Part shown: positions 1-9,882 of the stretch, in pieces | How positions within the stretch are numbered: the first letter of the stretch is position 1 | How the letters are laid out: the number at the start of each line of letters is the position of its first letter | Assembly: GCF_947241705.1 (NCBI RefSeq) | Contig: NC_079261.1 | Location: forward strand, 186,001-250,000 | DNA: 64,000 nt | DNA from: Saccharomyces mikatae IFO 1815 | Lineage: Eukaryota > Ascomycota > Saccharomycetes > Saccharomycetales > Saccharomycetaceae | Direction: 5' to 3' | Notes under the pieces: model-generated | What the model was told of the DNA's origin: nothing | The model's input: only the letters and a program-made list of their open reading frames with translations | The model's database searches: none | Made by a program: the position numbers and the translations under genes

Positions 1-477
1 CTTCGCTGAGGATGAATCAGTAAATGAATTTTCGGACTCGGGTGATGAAGTGTTTCGATGTGTTCCATCAGGTGGTAAATATTGTGTAAACTGTGAGTTT
101 GACTTAGATGGAACATACATGGGTGTCATTTGATAAGGTGGATACGGCATCAAAGTTGGGTGCCCGTATACCTGCCAACCAGAAATATTGGCTTGTTGGG
201 GAGTCATCATGCGCTGCTGTGGGAGCGGCCCATCTTGTGGCAATGGTACTTGATCAGCTGGAGGAGAGGCATGATGATGGTTCTCTGGAACAGCAGACGA
301 GTGAGGTGTCGTTGTCTGTTGAGAATGAGCCTTAGTGGAAGCCTTCTCAAATTCTTGAATTTTGGAAGCTGAAACGTCTAACGGATCTTGATTTGTGTGG
401 ACTTCTGTAGAAGTAACCGAAGCACAGGCGCTACCATGAGAGATTGGCGAATTTTGAGATGATTGTTGGGATTCCAT
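1..477 (-). CDS. Ty1-like gag, N-terminal part (partial)
   Basis: The gag reading frame starts inside the LTR (ATG at 475-477, beginning [11 protein letters not shown]) and is open to the window edge, about 159 codons. As in Ty1 and Ty2 gag, the N-terminal part is rich in Ser, Pro, Gln and His. It matches Ty1 and Ty2 gag at many positions as I recall them, but is identical to neither. The capsid core lies outside the window. Confidence 0.85.
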   Translation of the reverse strand, partial: MESQQSSQNSPISHGSACASVTSTEVHTNQDPLDVSASKIQEFEKASTKAHSQQTTTPHSSAVPENHHHASPPADQVPLPQDGPLPQQRMMTPQQANISGWQVYGHPTLMPYPPYQMTPMYVPSKSNSQFTQYLPPDGTHRNTSSPESENSFTDSSSAK

Positions 478-767
478 TGTTGATAAAGGCAATAATATTA
501 GGTATGTAGATATACTAGAAGTTCTCCTCGAGGATATAGGAATCCAATAAATGGAACTCGTAATTCTACATAATTCTGTATATGCTTTTATTGTCATTTT
601 ATATTTGTCAGTCATTATCCTATTACATTATCAATCCTTGCATTTCAGCTTCCACTTATTTCGATGACCGCTTCTCATAACTTATGTCATCTTATAACAC
701 CGTATATGATAATGTACTAGTAGTATGACTACTAGTTGATAGACGATAGTTGATTTTCATTCCAACA
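438..767 (-). repeat. delta LTR (5' LTR of the Ty1-like element)
   Basis: This 330 bp LTR runs from TGTTGGAAT (reverse complement of the bases ending at 767) to the TCTCA end next to the primer-binding site. The bases at 768-772 (ATATA) are the expected right copy of the 5 bp target duplication. The other copy lies outside the window. Confidence 0.95.
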
Positions 768-1022
768 ATATAAAACACACGCTGATTAGTTATATTAAAC
801 CAAAAGGTTCAGACATAAATCAGAGTGTTAATGATAAGAATTTGATGATAACTCATCTTCTTATATAATAAGTTCTGATCAATTAATAGATCTTTATCTC
901 ATTACTGCAGTAAATTCTATTATTAGAATTTTTCTACTTCAATTTATACGAAGACGTATAGTTGCAATAACTTAATCCAATTTATACGAATAGGTGTATA
1001 GTAGTAATCACTTATTCCAACA
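768..1022 (-). repeat. 3' LTR of the Ty4-family element, cut by the Ty1-like insertion
   Basis: The visible 255 bp match the 5' LTR (6478-6806) without a difference that I could see. The rest of the LTR should lie beyond the Ty1-like element, outside the window. The polypurine tract (AAGGGGGCA on the minus strand) immediately precedes the LTR start at 1022. Confidence 0.92.
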
Positions 1023-1096
1023 TGCCCCCTTAAAGATATATTATTGTACTCCAACAGATATCTGCTATGTGTTTGGTTCTTAAGTAATTTTAATTA

Positions 1097-4000
1097 TCAA
1101 TAGTCCGTTGAGGCCAAAATATCCTGTGGTGTTATCTGATTGTTCAATACTTTAATAAATCTATCAAAATCAGATATTGAGACTGGTTTGGTAAGTAAAT
1201 CTGCTATATTATCTTTACCTTTTATTTTTATTAGTTTTATAATCTTCTCTTTTATTTTCTCTTTAATTATTTCTGTTTTTATCCATGTGAACTTCTGTTT
1301 GGGTTGTAGATAGCTCCGATTTAAACCTTCGATAGCTGGTTTTGAATCAGTAAGCATTGTAAGTTCCTTATCTCCACCTTCTCCGAGTTCTGTTAAGGTT
1401 GCCTTCAGTGTTTCTGAGTCTGCATAGCCTTCATAGATAGCATGAAGTTCTGCTTCAGTTGAGGATACGCACTTGTTTGAGCTTTTATTAGAATAAACAT
1501 TGAAGATATTTTTTCCATACCAAATTATAACACCAATTCTTGATTGTGCATCGTATTCTGTTCCAACTGATGCATCTGTGATAGTAGTGATTTTCTTATC
1601 TTTGTTAAGATCTCTATCATAGTGTATGCCTATATTCGTATGTTGTACCAAGTATTGTATGATTTTATAAATCATGTAGAACACCTGTTTATGAGGAAAG
1701 TTTACTAATCTAGCCACCTTTTTAACCGCAAATTCAACATCATATCTACATTTATACCTAACATAGTTAAGTTCACCTAATAGTTGCTGTAATTTCAACA
1801 CGCCGTCTTTGTATTCCTTTTCGGTCATTTTTAATTCTCCGTTTTTAGGATCAATCTTGTATATTGATATGTGTGGAATTGACCTTTTTCTAACCTTATC
1901 CAATTCCTTTTTATATTTCTCACCCATTTTTTCTATAAATGATTTTAACGTCAAATCAACCGTACCAAGTTTTTTGTTATAGATCAAATCCATTCCTAGA
2001 ATATCTGTATCCAAAATACCATCTATTAAGGTACCAGTAATTTTCAATTCAAAGGTTTTTTTTAAATTGTTTATGAAATCATCTAGTCTTTGTTCATCAC
2101 TTGCTGCAATCACACAGTCATCAACATAAACTGCGATCATGAGTTTTTTATCCTTGGATTGGTATAGTCCTGGAGTATAAGTATTATCTTTTAATCCAAC
2201 ACTATTTAGATATCGTCTAAGATGGTCGTTCCATTCTTTAGGACTCTGTTTGAGACCATATAGTGCTTTATCTAGTTTAACAACGCATCTTCTGTCATGA
2301 GGGTGTGGAATGTAAATGTCTTCTTCCAGTTTAGCATATAAGAACGCATGGTTAATATCTAGTGTTTTCATGAACATATTCCTATTGTTTGCAATCATCA
2401 GAAATATTTTAATGTGGTTATGGTTTAGGGATTCTGTTCCAATAACGTTATACGTGTCTGGTGTCTGGATATCACCTCTACAAACAATTCTTGCTTTATA
2501 GATACCATTTCTCTTCTTTGAGAATATTGTATTTGTCGGAATTATTAAATTACTGGGAACATCAGATCTGTTGTATTTGACGTTGATGTCAAATACTTTC
2601 ATATCCTTGAGATTCTGTAATTCTTTCCTGTATGCCTCTTTATAAGCATGTTTTTCTTTGAGATCAGCATTTCCTGAAATAGCTTCATTGTAGTATATGG
2701 TTTTAATTCTCGGTGCAGAACTTGTTTCTGTGTTATCCGGAAGTAATTTAATTATATTCTTTCTCTGACGCTTATTGTCTCTTTCAACCATGTCATGAAA
2801 CGAGGTCCTGTTTTCAACAGGCCGCTTTCTTTTCTTATTCAAAGAATTAAACGTTTTATTCAGGAATCCAGCTTTGTTTATTGCTGGTTTTTCTGACTCA
2901 ATTGTTTCATCTGTTATTATTGATGATTTTAGTGTAGCATTCGATTTTTCCGCTTCGCTATTTTCCATCACTTGTACTAACTCTTCATTATTACCTTCCG
3001 ATGAGATACTTGTATCAGAGTTATTTTTGTTTTCTACCTTGTTTGATTCAACATATGTTTGGTCAGTATTGTCCATAACATTTATAACCAGGGGCAGGTG
3101 ATGACTTTCTTCGTGAGTAGAATAGTCATCATTTTGAACATCATTGTCCTTTAATGATGTAACATTTGATTCAGTTTGAACATCTACGTATTGAGAGGTG
3201 TCATAACTTGAGGTTTTTGAATCTAAATCTTGTTCAAGTAATACTTCTGGATCAACAATGTTTTCGAATAATTCTTGTTGTGATTGTAAGATATTATCAT
3301 CTGTTACATTGTCCTTATTACTTGCAACTGTAACTGATTCATTAGTAGGATCATGTGAAATATAATCGCTCTCATCTTCTGATGATTCCTTGTAATTTAT
3401 TTCCTTTCCACTGATCTTCCTATGCGTTCTACTAGCAATATTATCATCATTGTTGATGTTTATGCTGTTCTGGCTTCCAACAAGGTTCTCTTGTAGTGCC
3501 GTGGGGACTCTATAAACATTTTCATCGAGAATATCCTCATCAGTATTACTTGATTTATTAATTTCGTTTCGATCGCTTTCAGTAGTGATCTTTTCTTTTG
3601 AGTGAAGATCTGAATCTATATCCATGTTTTTCACATGATTGTATTTGTCTTCTTCCTCTTCTTCTATGTTAGCAAAGACGTAGTCTAAATTACCTTCTAG
3701 ATTATCACTAGGAGATGGGTACTTAGCATTTAATTCAATCTGAGCTAATTCTTCTGTGGTGAACAAGTCTGTAAGTAGTGTAACTTGTTTATGGTCATCT
3801 TCGTAATTTTCCAATGCATCATATAACCTGGAAACAGCATCTGAGTTTTCTGCTTCATTGATGGAATCTGATCTACTTTGATCATCTGGGTATATGTTCT
3901 GTGTGTTCCTTAATATTGGATCCACTGCATAGTCTGGAATTGTGTAATTATCTGAAGTGAGAATTTTTTTAATAGATGGTACAAAAAATTTGTATCCGTG

Positions 4001-5290
4001 ACTATTAGGATCTTTGCATAATATTATAGCACGAAGTCCTGATGGTTTTAGTTTATTGTGATTATGATTCCAAATTATTCCTTGTTCTCCGAAGGGTAAA
4101 AAGGACATGAATCTCACTTTCACAGGTTGACTAGAGATTGCCTGTAGTGGCAGTTGACCTGTGGCTTTGTTTTCTAAACAATTGCGTACATTGGTAGCAG
4201 ATGTCACTGCGTATTCCCAAAATTTAATACGTAATTTACTATGTTTTAACAATGTTGTTGCATCAGTAACGATAGTTCTGATGTATCTCTCTGCTCTTCC
4301 ATTGGCAGCATGATCTTGTGTAGCAGAAAAAATATGATGAATTCCTTTTGAAACAAAATATTTTGCTATCTGATCATTTGTAAATTCAGTTCCTTGATCT
4401 GAATTGATTTCTCTGACTTTTCTGTCAAATTGAGTTTCCACATACTGAATATTTTTCTTGATCTGAGCCAAAATAGTTTCAGCATTTTTGTTAAAATGTG
4501 TGGAGGTGATACAATATCTTGTATTGTTATCAACCATAATAAGCATGTATCTTTTCGTATCCGAGTTCGAATTTGATACTGGACCAAAGATATCCATGCA
4601 CCACGATGAACCTGGTTCATGATCGATACTGTGTTCGTTCATAGATCCTTTATAATGGTTCCTTCTCGTGGCTTTTGAAACTTTACAAGTTTCACACCAA
4701 AATTCATTTGGTTCTTTTATTAAGTCAAGATTTTCTTCATAATGACTATGTTTAATTGAGTTTTCAATTTGTTGAACTCCTGTATGTCCCATTCTTTTAT
4801 GAGCATCTTTTAAGTTTATAATTTTGGGCTTCAGTCTAATTTTGTTAGAAGAAGTTGGTTGTATTGCATTGATTTTGGAATCATATGCTGAGTGATCAAT
4901 TAAGTCATCCATTTTTACGTGAATAATTCCATTTTTAACATGAGTTTTTATGTTCATATCCTTGTTTTCCAAGGTAGAATAGTTCTTGCTTAACACCAGA
5001 TCGGTTTCTCTAGCTAACTCATAACCACTTATAATAGTAGTTTCTTCTTCAGGAACATAATGAGTTAATAAGTAATCATCATTTGTGTTACATTTAATTT
5101 TAATGTATCCTGATCCTTTAACGGAAACTGCATTGTTTTTCCCAATACCAAAGAACTTTACCTTTTCTTTGTTGTCTTCATAATCAAACAATATATTTTT
5201 ATTGTTCGTGATATTGACACCTGAACCAGTATCAATAATGACTAGATTTTTGTTTGAACCCTTTTTGTTCTTCTTCTTCTGTTTTTTCAA
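1097..5290 (-). CDS. Ty4-family pol polyprotein
   Basis: An open frame of 1397 codons. The parts appear in copia order: an aspartic protease (DTG near residue 21), an integrase with a zinc-binding H..H..C..C region (about residues 164-202) and acidic catalytic core (MDIFGP, NSDQG), a long acidic Ser/Asn-rich spacer (about 450-850), a reverse transcriptase with YVDD, and RNase H (TDAS, STEAELHA, TDSKPA). It overlaps the end of gag in another frame, as expected of the programmed +1 frameshifting known for Ty elements. It looks whole. The spacer is the part most different from Ty4. Confidence 0.93.
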   Translation of the reverse strand: MKKQKKKNKKGSNKNLVIIDTGSGVNITNNKNILFDYEDNKEKVKFFGIGKNNAVSVKGSGYIKIKCNTNDDYLLTHYVPEEETTIISGYELARETDLVLSKNYSTLENKDMNIKTHVKNGIIHVKMDDLIDHSAYDSKINAIQPTSSNKIRLKPKIINLKDAHKRMGHTGVQQIENSIKHSHYEENLDLIKEPNEFWCETCKVSKATRRNHYKGSMNEHSIDHEPGSSWCMDIFGPVSNSNSDTKRYMLIMVDNNTRYCITSTHFNKNAETILAQIKKNIQYVETQFDRKVREINSDQGTEFTNDQIAKYFVSKGIHHIFSATQDHAANGRAERYIRTIVTDATTLLKHSKLRIKFWEYAVTSATNVRNCLENKATGQLPLQAISSQPVKVRFMSFLPFGEQGIIWNHNHNKLKPSGLRAIILCKDPNSHGYKFFVPSIKKILTSDNYTIPDYAVDPILRNTQNIYPDDQSRSDSINEAENSDAVSRLYDALENYEDDHKQVTLLTDLFTTEELAQIELNAKYPSPSDNLEGNLDYVFANIEEEEEDKYNHVKNMDIDSDLHSKEKITTESDRNEINKSSNTDEDILDENVYRVPTALQENLVGSQNSININNDDNIASRTHRKISGKEINYKESSEDESDYISHDPTNESVTVASNKDNVTDDNILQSQQELFENIVDPEVLLEQDLDSKTSSYDTSQYVDVQTESNVTSLKDNDVQNDDYSTHEESHHLPLVINVMDNTDQTYVESNKVENKNNSDTSISSEGNNEELVQVMENSEAEKSNATLKSSIITDETIESEKPAINKAGFLNKTFNSLNKKRKRPVENRTSFHDMVERDNKRQRKNIIKLLPDNTETSSAPRIKTIYYNEAISGNADLKEKHAYKEAYRKELQNLKDMKVFDINVKYNRSDVPSNLIIPTNTIFSKKRNGIYKARIVCRGDIQTPDTYNVIGTESLNHNHIKIFLMIANNRNMFMKTLDINHAFLYAKLEEDIYIPHPHDRRCVVKLDKALYGLKQSPKEWNDHLRRYLNSVGLKDNTYTPGLYQSKDKKLMIAVYVDDCVIAASDEQRLDDFINNLKKTFELKITGTLIDGILDTDILGMDLIYNKKLGTVDLTLKSFIEKMGEKYKKELDKVRKRSIPHISIYKIDPKNGELKMTEKEYKDGVLKLQQLLGELNYVRYKCRYDVEFAVKKVARLVNFPHKQVFYMIYKIIQYLVQHTNIGIHYDRDLNKDKKITTITDASVGTEYDAQSRIGVIIWYGKNIFNVYSNKSSNKCVSSTEAELHAIYEGYADSETLKATLTELGEGGDKELTMLTDSKPAIEGLNRSYLQPKQKFTWIKTEIIKEKIKEKIIKLIKIKGKDNIADLLTKPVSISDFDRFIKVLNNQITPQDILASTDY

Positions 5291-6478
5291 AAGTTCTGAC
5301 TGGTTTCGTGCCTGTTTTAATATATTCTTTTTGGGTTGAACCTTGTGAATAATAACCTTTTGAGTAGCTGGGCGTTGAATGCCTAAGTTCTCTGTTTAAT
5401 TTCTTTCTACAGTTAACTGAGCTGTGGAATTTCGATTTACAGTACTTACAATTTCTTTCTGAATAGTAAGAGTCATTTGAACTCAAGTCCATTACTGTTT
5501 CAATTACAATATTGATTAAAATTTCTTCAATTCTCTCATTTTTACCAATTGAGTATATATGTAAACGTTGTTTAACCGGATTTTTCAAAGATTCATGTAA
5601 GGTTCCAAGGATTGCCTCTTCTAAAATGTATGTAAGATTTGAACAATTTTGACAACATTTTGAAAGGATCCATTTTTCCATTAATACTAACTTTTGAAGT
5701 TCATTCATTAACAAATCAGTATTCTTACAAGTTGTATCCACCAACACTTTTTTCCAAGCCTTTTGTCTTATTTCTCTACCATAAAGGCTTATGTATTTTT
5801 TCTTCAAGTCACGGATGATTCTAAAGATATCACTTGTGTTAATGTTCATTATATCAGGACTTTCATTTAAACCTTCTTTGATAACCTTACATAAGATTTC
5901 ATTTTCACGAGAATCGATGTTTTTAATTTGTTGATCAAAAATGTCATCAAATTCGTACTTCTCAATGAATTGTTGAAAGCTGTTCAAGAAAACAGGAATA
6001 TTTTCGATTTTAGTCATCTTATGCTTAAATACCCAATCCTTAGGGTAAAATCTCCTATTTCTTGAGGTCAGAGTATCGAATAAATAATATGTCCCAGTTG
6101 AATCATTTCTTTCATGTAACCTTTTAACATCTTTATCGAAATCAATCGATTCTAACTTTCTTTTTAATCCAAGAATTACATTACTAGTTTTTTCAATTTT
6201 TCATCGATTTCCATTAACTGATCGAGATTTGAAATATCGTCATCCTGTTTAACCTCATTTGTAATCTTATTCTTTTTAACGGTTAATTTGTTTAAAAATA
6301 TTTTATACGTTTCTAAATCAATTAAGGCTTGCTTCCTCTGTTTGTCATCAATAGAAGTATCGATAATAAAATTTTTAATTTCTTTAGTAGTATCTTGAAT
6401 ATTGACTCTTGATTGAACCTGCGTAGAAATGTTGTCGTCAGTAACATTTCTTGTTTCATCCCTCACTGGGGTCGCCAT
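5232..6478 (-). CDS. Ty4-family gag (looks broken about once)
   Basis: The gag region starts at the LTR/primer-binding-site junction (ATG at 6476-6478) with a Ty4-like N-terminus and continues with Ty4-like sequence to the overlap with pol. A CCHC-like cysteine cluster (CKYC...) lies near the C-terminal end. The region is not one open frame and appears to carry about one break, so this copy is probably not autonomous. Confidence 0.8.
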
Positions 6479-6806
6479 GTTGATAATTAGTAGTTTAGTA
6501 AGTTGTAATAATTAAGAATAGTCGTTCCTTCTTAATCTATATAAGAGAGGTATATAAAACACACGCTGATTAGTTATATTAAACCAAAAGGTTCAGACAT
6601 AAATCAGAGTGTTAATGATAAGAATTTGATGATAACTCATCTTCTTATATAATAAGTTCTGATCAATTAATAGATCTTTATCTCATTACTGCAGTAAATT
6701 CTATTATTAGAATTTTTCTACTTCAATTTATACGAAGACGTATAGTTGCAATAACTTAATCCAATTTATACGAATAGGTGTATAGTAGTAATCACTTATT
6801 CCAACA
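6478..6806 (-). repeat. 5' LTR of the Ty4-family element (short class, 329 bp)
   Basis: A complete 329 bp LTR with TGTTGG...CAACA ends. It is the same length class as the solo LTR at 29781-30446 (329 bp net) and close to 36756-37076 (321 bp), but differs from the 381 bp LTR at 11676-12056 in the middle of U3. It is directly followed by a delta LTR at 6807. Confidence 0.93.
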
Positions 6807-7135
6807 GTTGTAATATAAATCAACTATCATCTACTAACTAGTAGTCATATTACTAGTATATTATCATATACGGTGTTAGAAGATGACGCAAATGATGAGA
6901 TATAGTCATCTAAACTAGTGGAAGCTGAAACGCAAGGATTGATAATGTAATAGGATCAATGAATAAGAACATATAAAACGATGATAATAATGTTTATAGA
7001 ATTGTGTAGAATTGCAGATTCCCTTTTATGGATTCCTAAATCCCTGAGGAGAACTTCTAGTATATCTACATACTTAATATTATTGCCTTATAAAAAATGG
7101 AATCCCAAAAATTACATCAAACTCCACTATTATCT
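6807..7135 (+). repeat. Solo delta LTR, Ty2-type subfamily
   Basis: A 329 bp delta in + orientation. It starts GTTGTAATATAAATC (the first T is missing or merged with the neighbouring LTR) and ends ATCTCA at 7135. The short gag start carried in its end (MESQ-LHQ) is of Ty2 rather than Ty1 type. Confidence 0.85.
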
Positions 7136-7154
7136 CACTTATCATCCATTTTTC

Positions 7155-7227
7155 TGAGATATGGGTGAATTTTGAGATAATTTTTGGGATTCCGTTTGTT
7201 GATAAAGGCAATATTATTTGGTATATA
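7155..7227 (-). repeat. Delta LTR fragment (3' end only)
   Basis: About 73 bp matching the last part of a delta LTR in minus orientation (TGAGA start, GGGATTCC, GATAAAGGCAATATTA). It is cut off where the next delta begins at 7228. Bases 7136-7154 are unassigned. Confidence 0.7.
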
Positions 7228-7558
7228 TGAGATAAGTGTGGATTTTGATGTAATTGTTGGGATTCCATTTTTTTATAAGGCAATAATATTAGGTATGTAA
7301 ATATACTAGAAGTTCTCCTCGAGGATATAGGAATCCAATAACTGGAATTGATAATTCCACTTAAAAATATATTTATTTGTTCTCTTGTTTAATACCTTGT
7401 CATTAATTATCCTATTACATTATCAATCTTGCGTTTCAGCTTCCTCTAATTTAGATGACTACTTCTCATCATTTGCGTCATCTTCTAGCACCGTAAATGA
7501 TAATATACTTGTAACGAAAATACTAGTTAGTAGGTGATTGTTGATTTATATTACAACA
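7228..7558 (-). repeat. Solo delta LTR, Ty2-type subfamily
   Basis: A complete 331 bp delta in minus orientation whose 5' end is TGTTGTAATATAAATC, the same variant as the delta at 6807-7135. The gag start it carries begins MESQQLHQNPH, a Ty2 signature. No clean 5 bp target duplication is visible, so the cluster has probably been reshuffled by LTR-LTR recombination or nested insertion. Confidence 0.88.
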
Positions 7559-7593
7559 CATCTCAAAATTCATCCACTTCTCACAAATAAATA

Positions 7594-7712
7594 TATTTCT
7601 GAGTGGAATTATCAATTCCCTTTTGTGCATCCCCTATATTATGTATACAAAAAATACCGTCTTCATCAAAAATGGAACCCCAAAAATCGTCTCGAAATTC
7701 TTACAATTCTCA
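7594..7712 (+). repeat. Degenerate delta LTR fragment
   Basis: A weak match to the 3' third of a delta LTR in + orientation (AATTCCCTTTT, then TGGAACCCCAAAAATCGTC, then a CTCA end). It is strongly decayed, so an old insertion. Confidence 0.5.
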
Positions 7713-8385
7713 AAATCCCAACATATAACCCAAAACTCAACTAAGCCATCAGTTGTACATTAAGGATGGACGTAATAAGGTTCGTATTGAAAGTTGTTTA
7801 TATTACAGAATATATTTCGTCTATATACAACCGTGCATTTTCTAAACCCAGACACAAATCAAGAACAATTTTTCCTCGTTTCCAATCCTAGTTCCGAGAA
7901 AAGCAAGGATGCCTTTCAACGAAAAGATCGCGCAATTGAACCACTTCACGAATGTATCTGTTAATGTTCACAGAGCATTTATTATTATTAAGATTGTCTA
8001 TACAACAATTTAAGACCTATTCTTGTTTGTCAAAAACCGCCAAGCCCTGTTAGTTTTAGTGTATGTGTCAATAAAGTGGAAACAAATCATGCGGATAGAA
8101 TGAATTAATGACTAGTAATACAGATTTTGAGATTTAATAAAAAAATGTTATACCTTAACGAATGGCTGATTATGTACCTAATATATCTTCACAGTATAGT
8201 GCCAACTGCGTAAGCCAGTTTTAGAAGATGGAAGTACACACTTAAGCGAATATCTACGCTAATAGAACGAATCCTTCAGCCCGAGTCATTAACAGATAGT
8301 TTTTATCCTAAATTTTTCTAGATTCGAGTTTTTTTACTAACAAGTGCATTCTCACTGTTTTTTTCATTAGAACACTTAATAAATC
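7713..8385. other. Upstream region of RPS25A, no gene seen
   Basis: 673 bp between the LTR pile and RPS25A. I see no ORF of note, no tRNA gene and no further LTR. The T-rich stretch before the ATG is typical of ribosomal protein promoters, but I could not assign a Rap1 site with confidence. Confidence 0.5.
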
Positions 8386-8712
8386 ATGCCTCCAAAGCAA
8401 CAATTATCTAAAGCTGCCAAAGCCGCTGCTGCCCTTGCTGGTGGTAAGAAATCTAAGAAGAAGTGGTCCAAAAAGTCCATGAAAGACAGAGCTCAACATG
8501 CTGTCATCTTAGACCAAGAAAAATACGACAGGATCTTGAAGGAAGTTCCAACTTACAGATATGTCTCTGTCTCTGTTTTGGTCGATAGATTAAAGATCGG
8601 TGGTTCTTTGGCTAGAATTGCTTTGAGACACTTGGAAAAGGAAGGTATCATTAAGCCAATCTCCAAGCACTCTAAGCAAGCTATCTACACCAGAGCTACT
8701 GCTTCTGAATAA
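8386..8712 (+). CDS. RPS25A: Ribosomal protein S25 (eS25)
   Basis: A 108-residue eS25 of the small ribosomal subunit, which sits in the head near the E site and is needed for some IRES-driven initiation. The sequence starts [17 protein letters not shown], continues with a Lys-rich tail (about residues 20-35), and then a winged-helix-like domain. It is identical as far as I recall to S. cerevisiae Rps25a and has no intron. I name it RPS25A rather than RPS25B because YGR026W and THG1 follow in the same order as on chromosome VII. The whole group is inverted relative to S. cerevisiae, where RPS25A is on the C strand. Confidence 0.95.
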
Positions 8713-9045
8713 ACAGGGAATGGGTTATATATAATAAATAATCTGTATTTTCAATAATATTTTTATGTATGTTTATTTGCACGTGTACATTTGTGTTATG
8801 AAAGGCATTGTTCGGGAAGTAGTGGCTACCTAAAATAGCTAGAACGGTTGGACTCAAACAATTTAAAAAACCGGATAACCGAGTATAAGATAGTATTTAA
8901 GGTAATTAAATAAACTGTATACGCAGGTCTTTAATTTTTGCGCAAATGTTTAAAGTTTGTTTTGTAAAGAGAAATAAGAGGAGATGAAAGTAAGAAGTTT
9001 AATATAATCCCTGCATATTTGCCTCACATTTAGTCAAAGAATTCC
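8713..9045. other. Convergent 3' intergenic region
   Basis: 333 bp between the ends of RPS25A and YGR026W. It holds only AT-rich 3' processing sequence; nothing else is seen. Confidence 0.5.
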
Positions 9046-9882
9046 TTACGCATATCTGGCAACTTCTTCAGCCTTCTTTTCGTGCTCTTTCATTTTTAAA
9101 TAAACGAAATTCTTTATAACTTGCCATTTGTCTTTATACTTCTTAGGAACATATTTTTCAAACTTGACAAGCAACTCTAAAACAGTCACCTGTGCATATG
9201 GTGAGAAGTTCAACCGCAACCAGTAAATACTAACGTAAATAACCAGCATAAATCCAGATGTTCCTGTCTTAAACAACATAGTGTCTAGAGTTAAGGCTAG
9301 TATTACAAGCAATTCGGAGTAGGCAAGTAAATGTAACAATTTCCTGTCTTTAGATGTTGTAGAAATCTTTTCTTCTTTGTTAGCATTCAATTCATAGTTC
9401 ATTTTTGTTAAGTGTAGATAACTTAAAATCATGTAGGGCAAAATTTTGTAAAACGACTTGCCACCACCGAAGAACCACAAACAAGCAATCAAAAGTGTAT
9501 GAAAGTTCTCAGAAGAAAGAAGGTCATTCCACGTAGGGTTAAGTCCGACCCAGTTTTGTTGCATTGTAACGGACTCGGACATAAATACACCAATTAACGA
9601 CAAACGGTACATTATTTGCGGACTCCAACTTAACAATTTCATGTACCACCTCTTACTTTGAATAAATGAGTAGTTTCTGTTGACCCTTAAAAACAGCCAC
9701 TTCCAGGAACGGTATTTGAAGAAGATTAAGACATGGTAGAAGTACGTAATGGAAAATAGTAAACCAAAAACCAAAGTCAAAGCATGTCCAATTTTCCAAA
9801 CAAGTTTTTGTCTTGCCAAAGGATCCGACTGGTTTTTTTTTTTGGGATCCTTTTTCCTGACAACTTTAATAGTCTTCGCCAT
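9046..9882 (-). CDS. YGR026W orthologue, Pom33/TMEM33-like membrane protein
   Basis: 278 residues when started at the second Met (MAKTIKVVRKKDP, ATG at 9880-9882). This gives the S. cerevisiae length; a start two codons upstream (9888) is possible. After a basic N-terminus (about 1-25), several hydrophobic segments follow (about 30-55, 95-115, 130-150, 190-225). The C-terminal tail is charged (KMKEHEKKAEEVARYA). The family resembles Pom33/Per33 (TMEM33), membrane proteins of the nuclear pore and ER. The role of YGR026W itself is not established to my knowledge. It lies tail to tail with RPS25A and head to head with THG1. Confidence 0.88.
   Translation of the reverse strand: MAKTIKVVRKKDPKKKNQSDPLARQKLVWKIGHALTLVFGLLFSITYFYHVLIFFKYRSWKWLFLRVNRNYSFIQSKRWYMKLLSWSPQIMYRLSLIGVFMSESVTMQQNWVGLNPTWNDLLSSENFHTLLIACLWFFGGGKSFYKILPYMILSYLHLTKMNYELNANKEEKISTTSKDRKLLHLLAYSELLVILALTLDTMLFKTGTSGFMLVIYVSIYWLRLNFSPYAQVTVLELLVKFEKYVPKKYKDKWQVIKNFVYLKMKEHEKKAEEVARYA

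Larger units (their letters stand above)
1..767 (-). mobile_element. Ty1-like LTR retrotransposon, 5' end only (runs off window)
   Basis: The 5' part of a Ty1-family (Pseudoviridae/copia) element reads leftward off the window edge: an LTR at 438-767, then the primer-binding site (reverse complement of TGGTAGCGCC, 428-437, matching initiator tRNA-Met), then gag. The LTR is nearly identical to the solo delta at 29926-30257, so the copy is young. It lies directly inside the 3' LTR of the Ty4-family element to its right. Only the first 0.77 kb is visible, so whether it is whole cannot be judged; what is visible looks unbroken. Confidence 0.95.
768..6806 (-). mobile_element. Divergent Ty4-family (Ty4/Tsu4-like) LTR retrotransposon
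   Basis: This nearly full-length copia-type element reads right to left: 5' LTR 6478-6806, gag 5232-6478, pol 1097-5290, polypurine tract just right of 1022, and 3' LTR from 1022 leftward. Family is assigned from the gag start (MATPVRDETRN, as in Ty4) and from many Ty4-like stretches in pol. Recalled identity to S. cerevisiae Ty4 pol is only about three quarters, so a separate lineage such as Tsu4 (described from S. uvarum) is possible. The shared parts of the two LTRs look identical by eye, so it inserted recently. Pol looks whole and gag looks broken about once. A Ty1-like element interrupts the 3' LTR. Confidence 0.92.

Noticed and set aside
7155-7712. Active CRISPR-like or other patterned array in the repeat-rich left region
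   Set aside because: All repeats are explained by delta LTR pieces in alternating orientation; no regular spacing.
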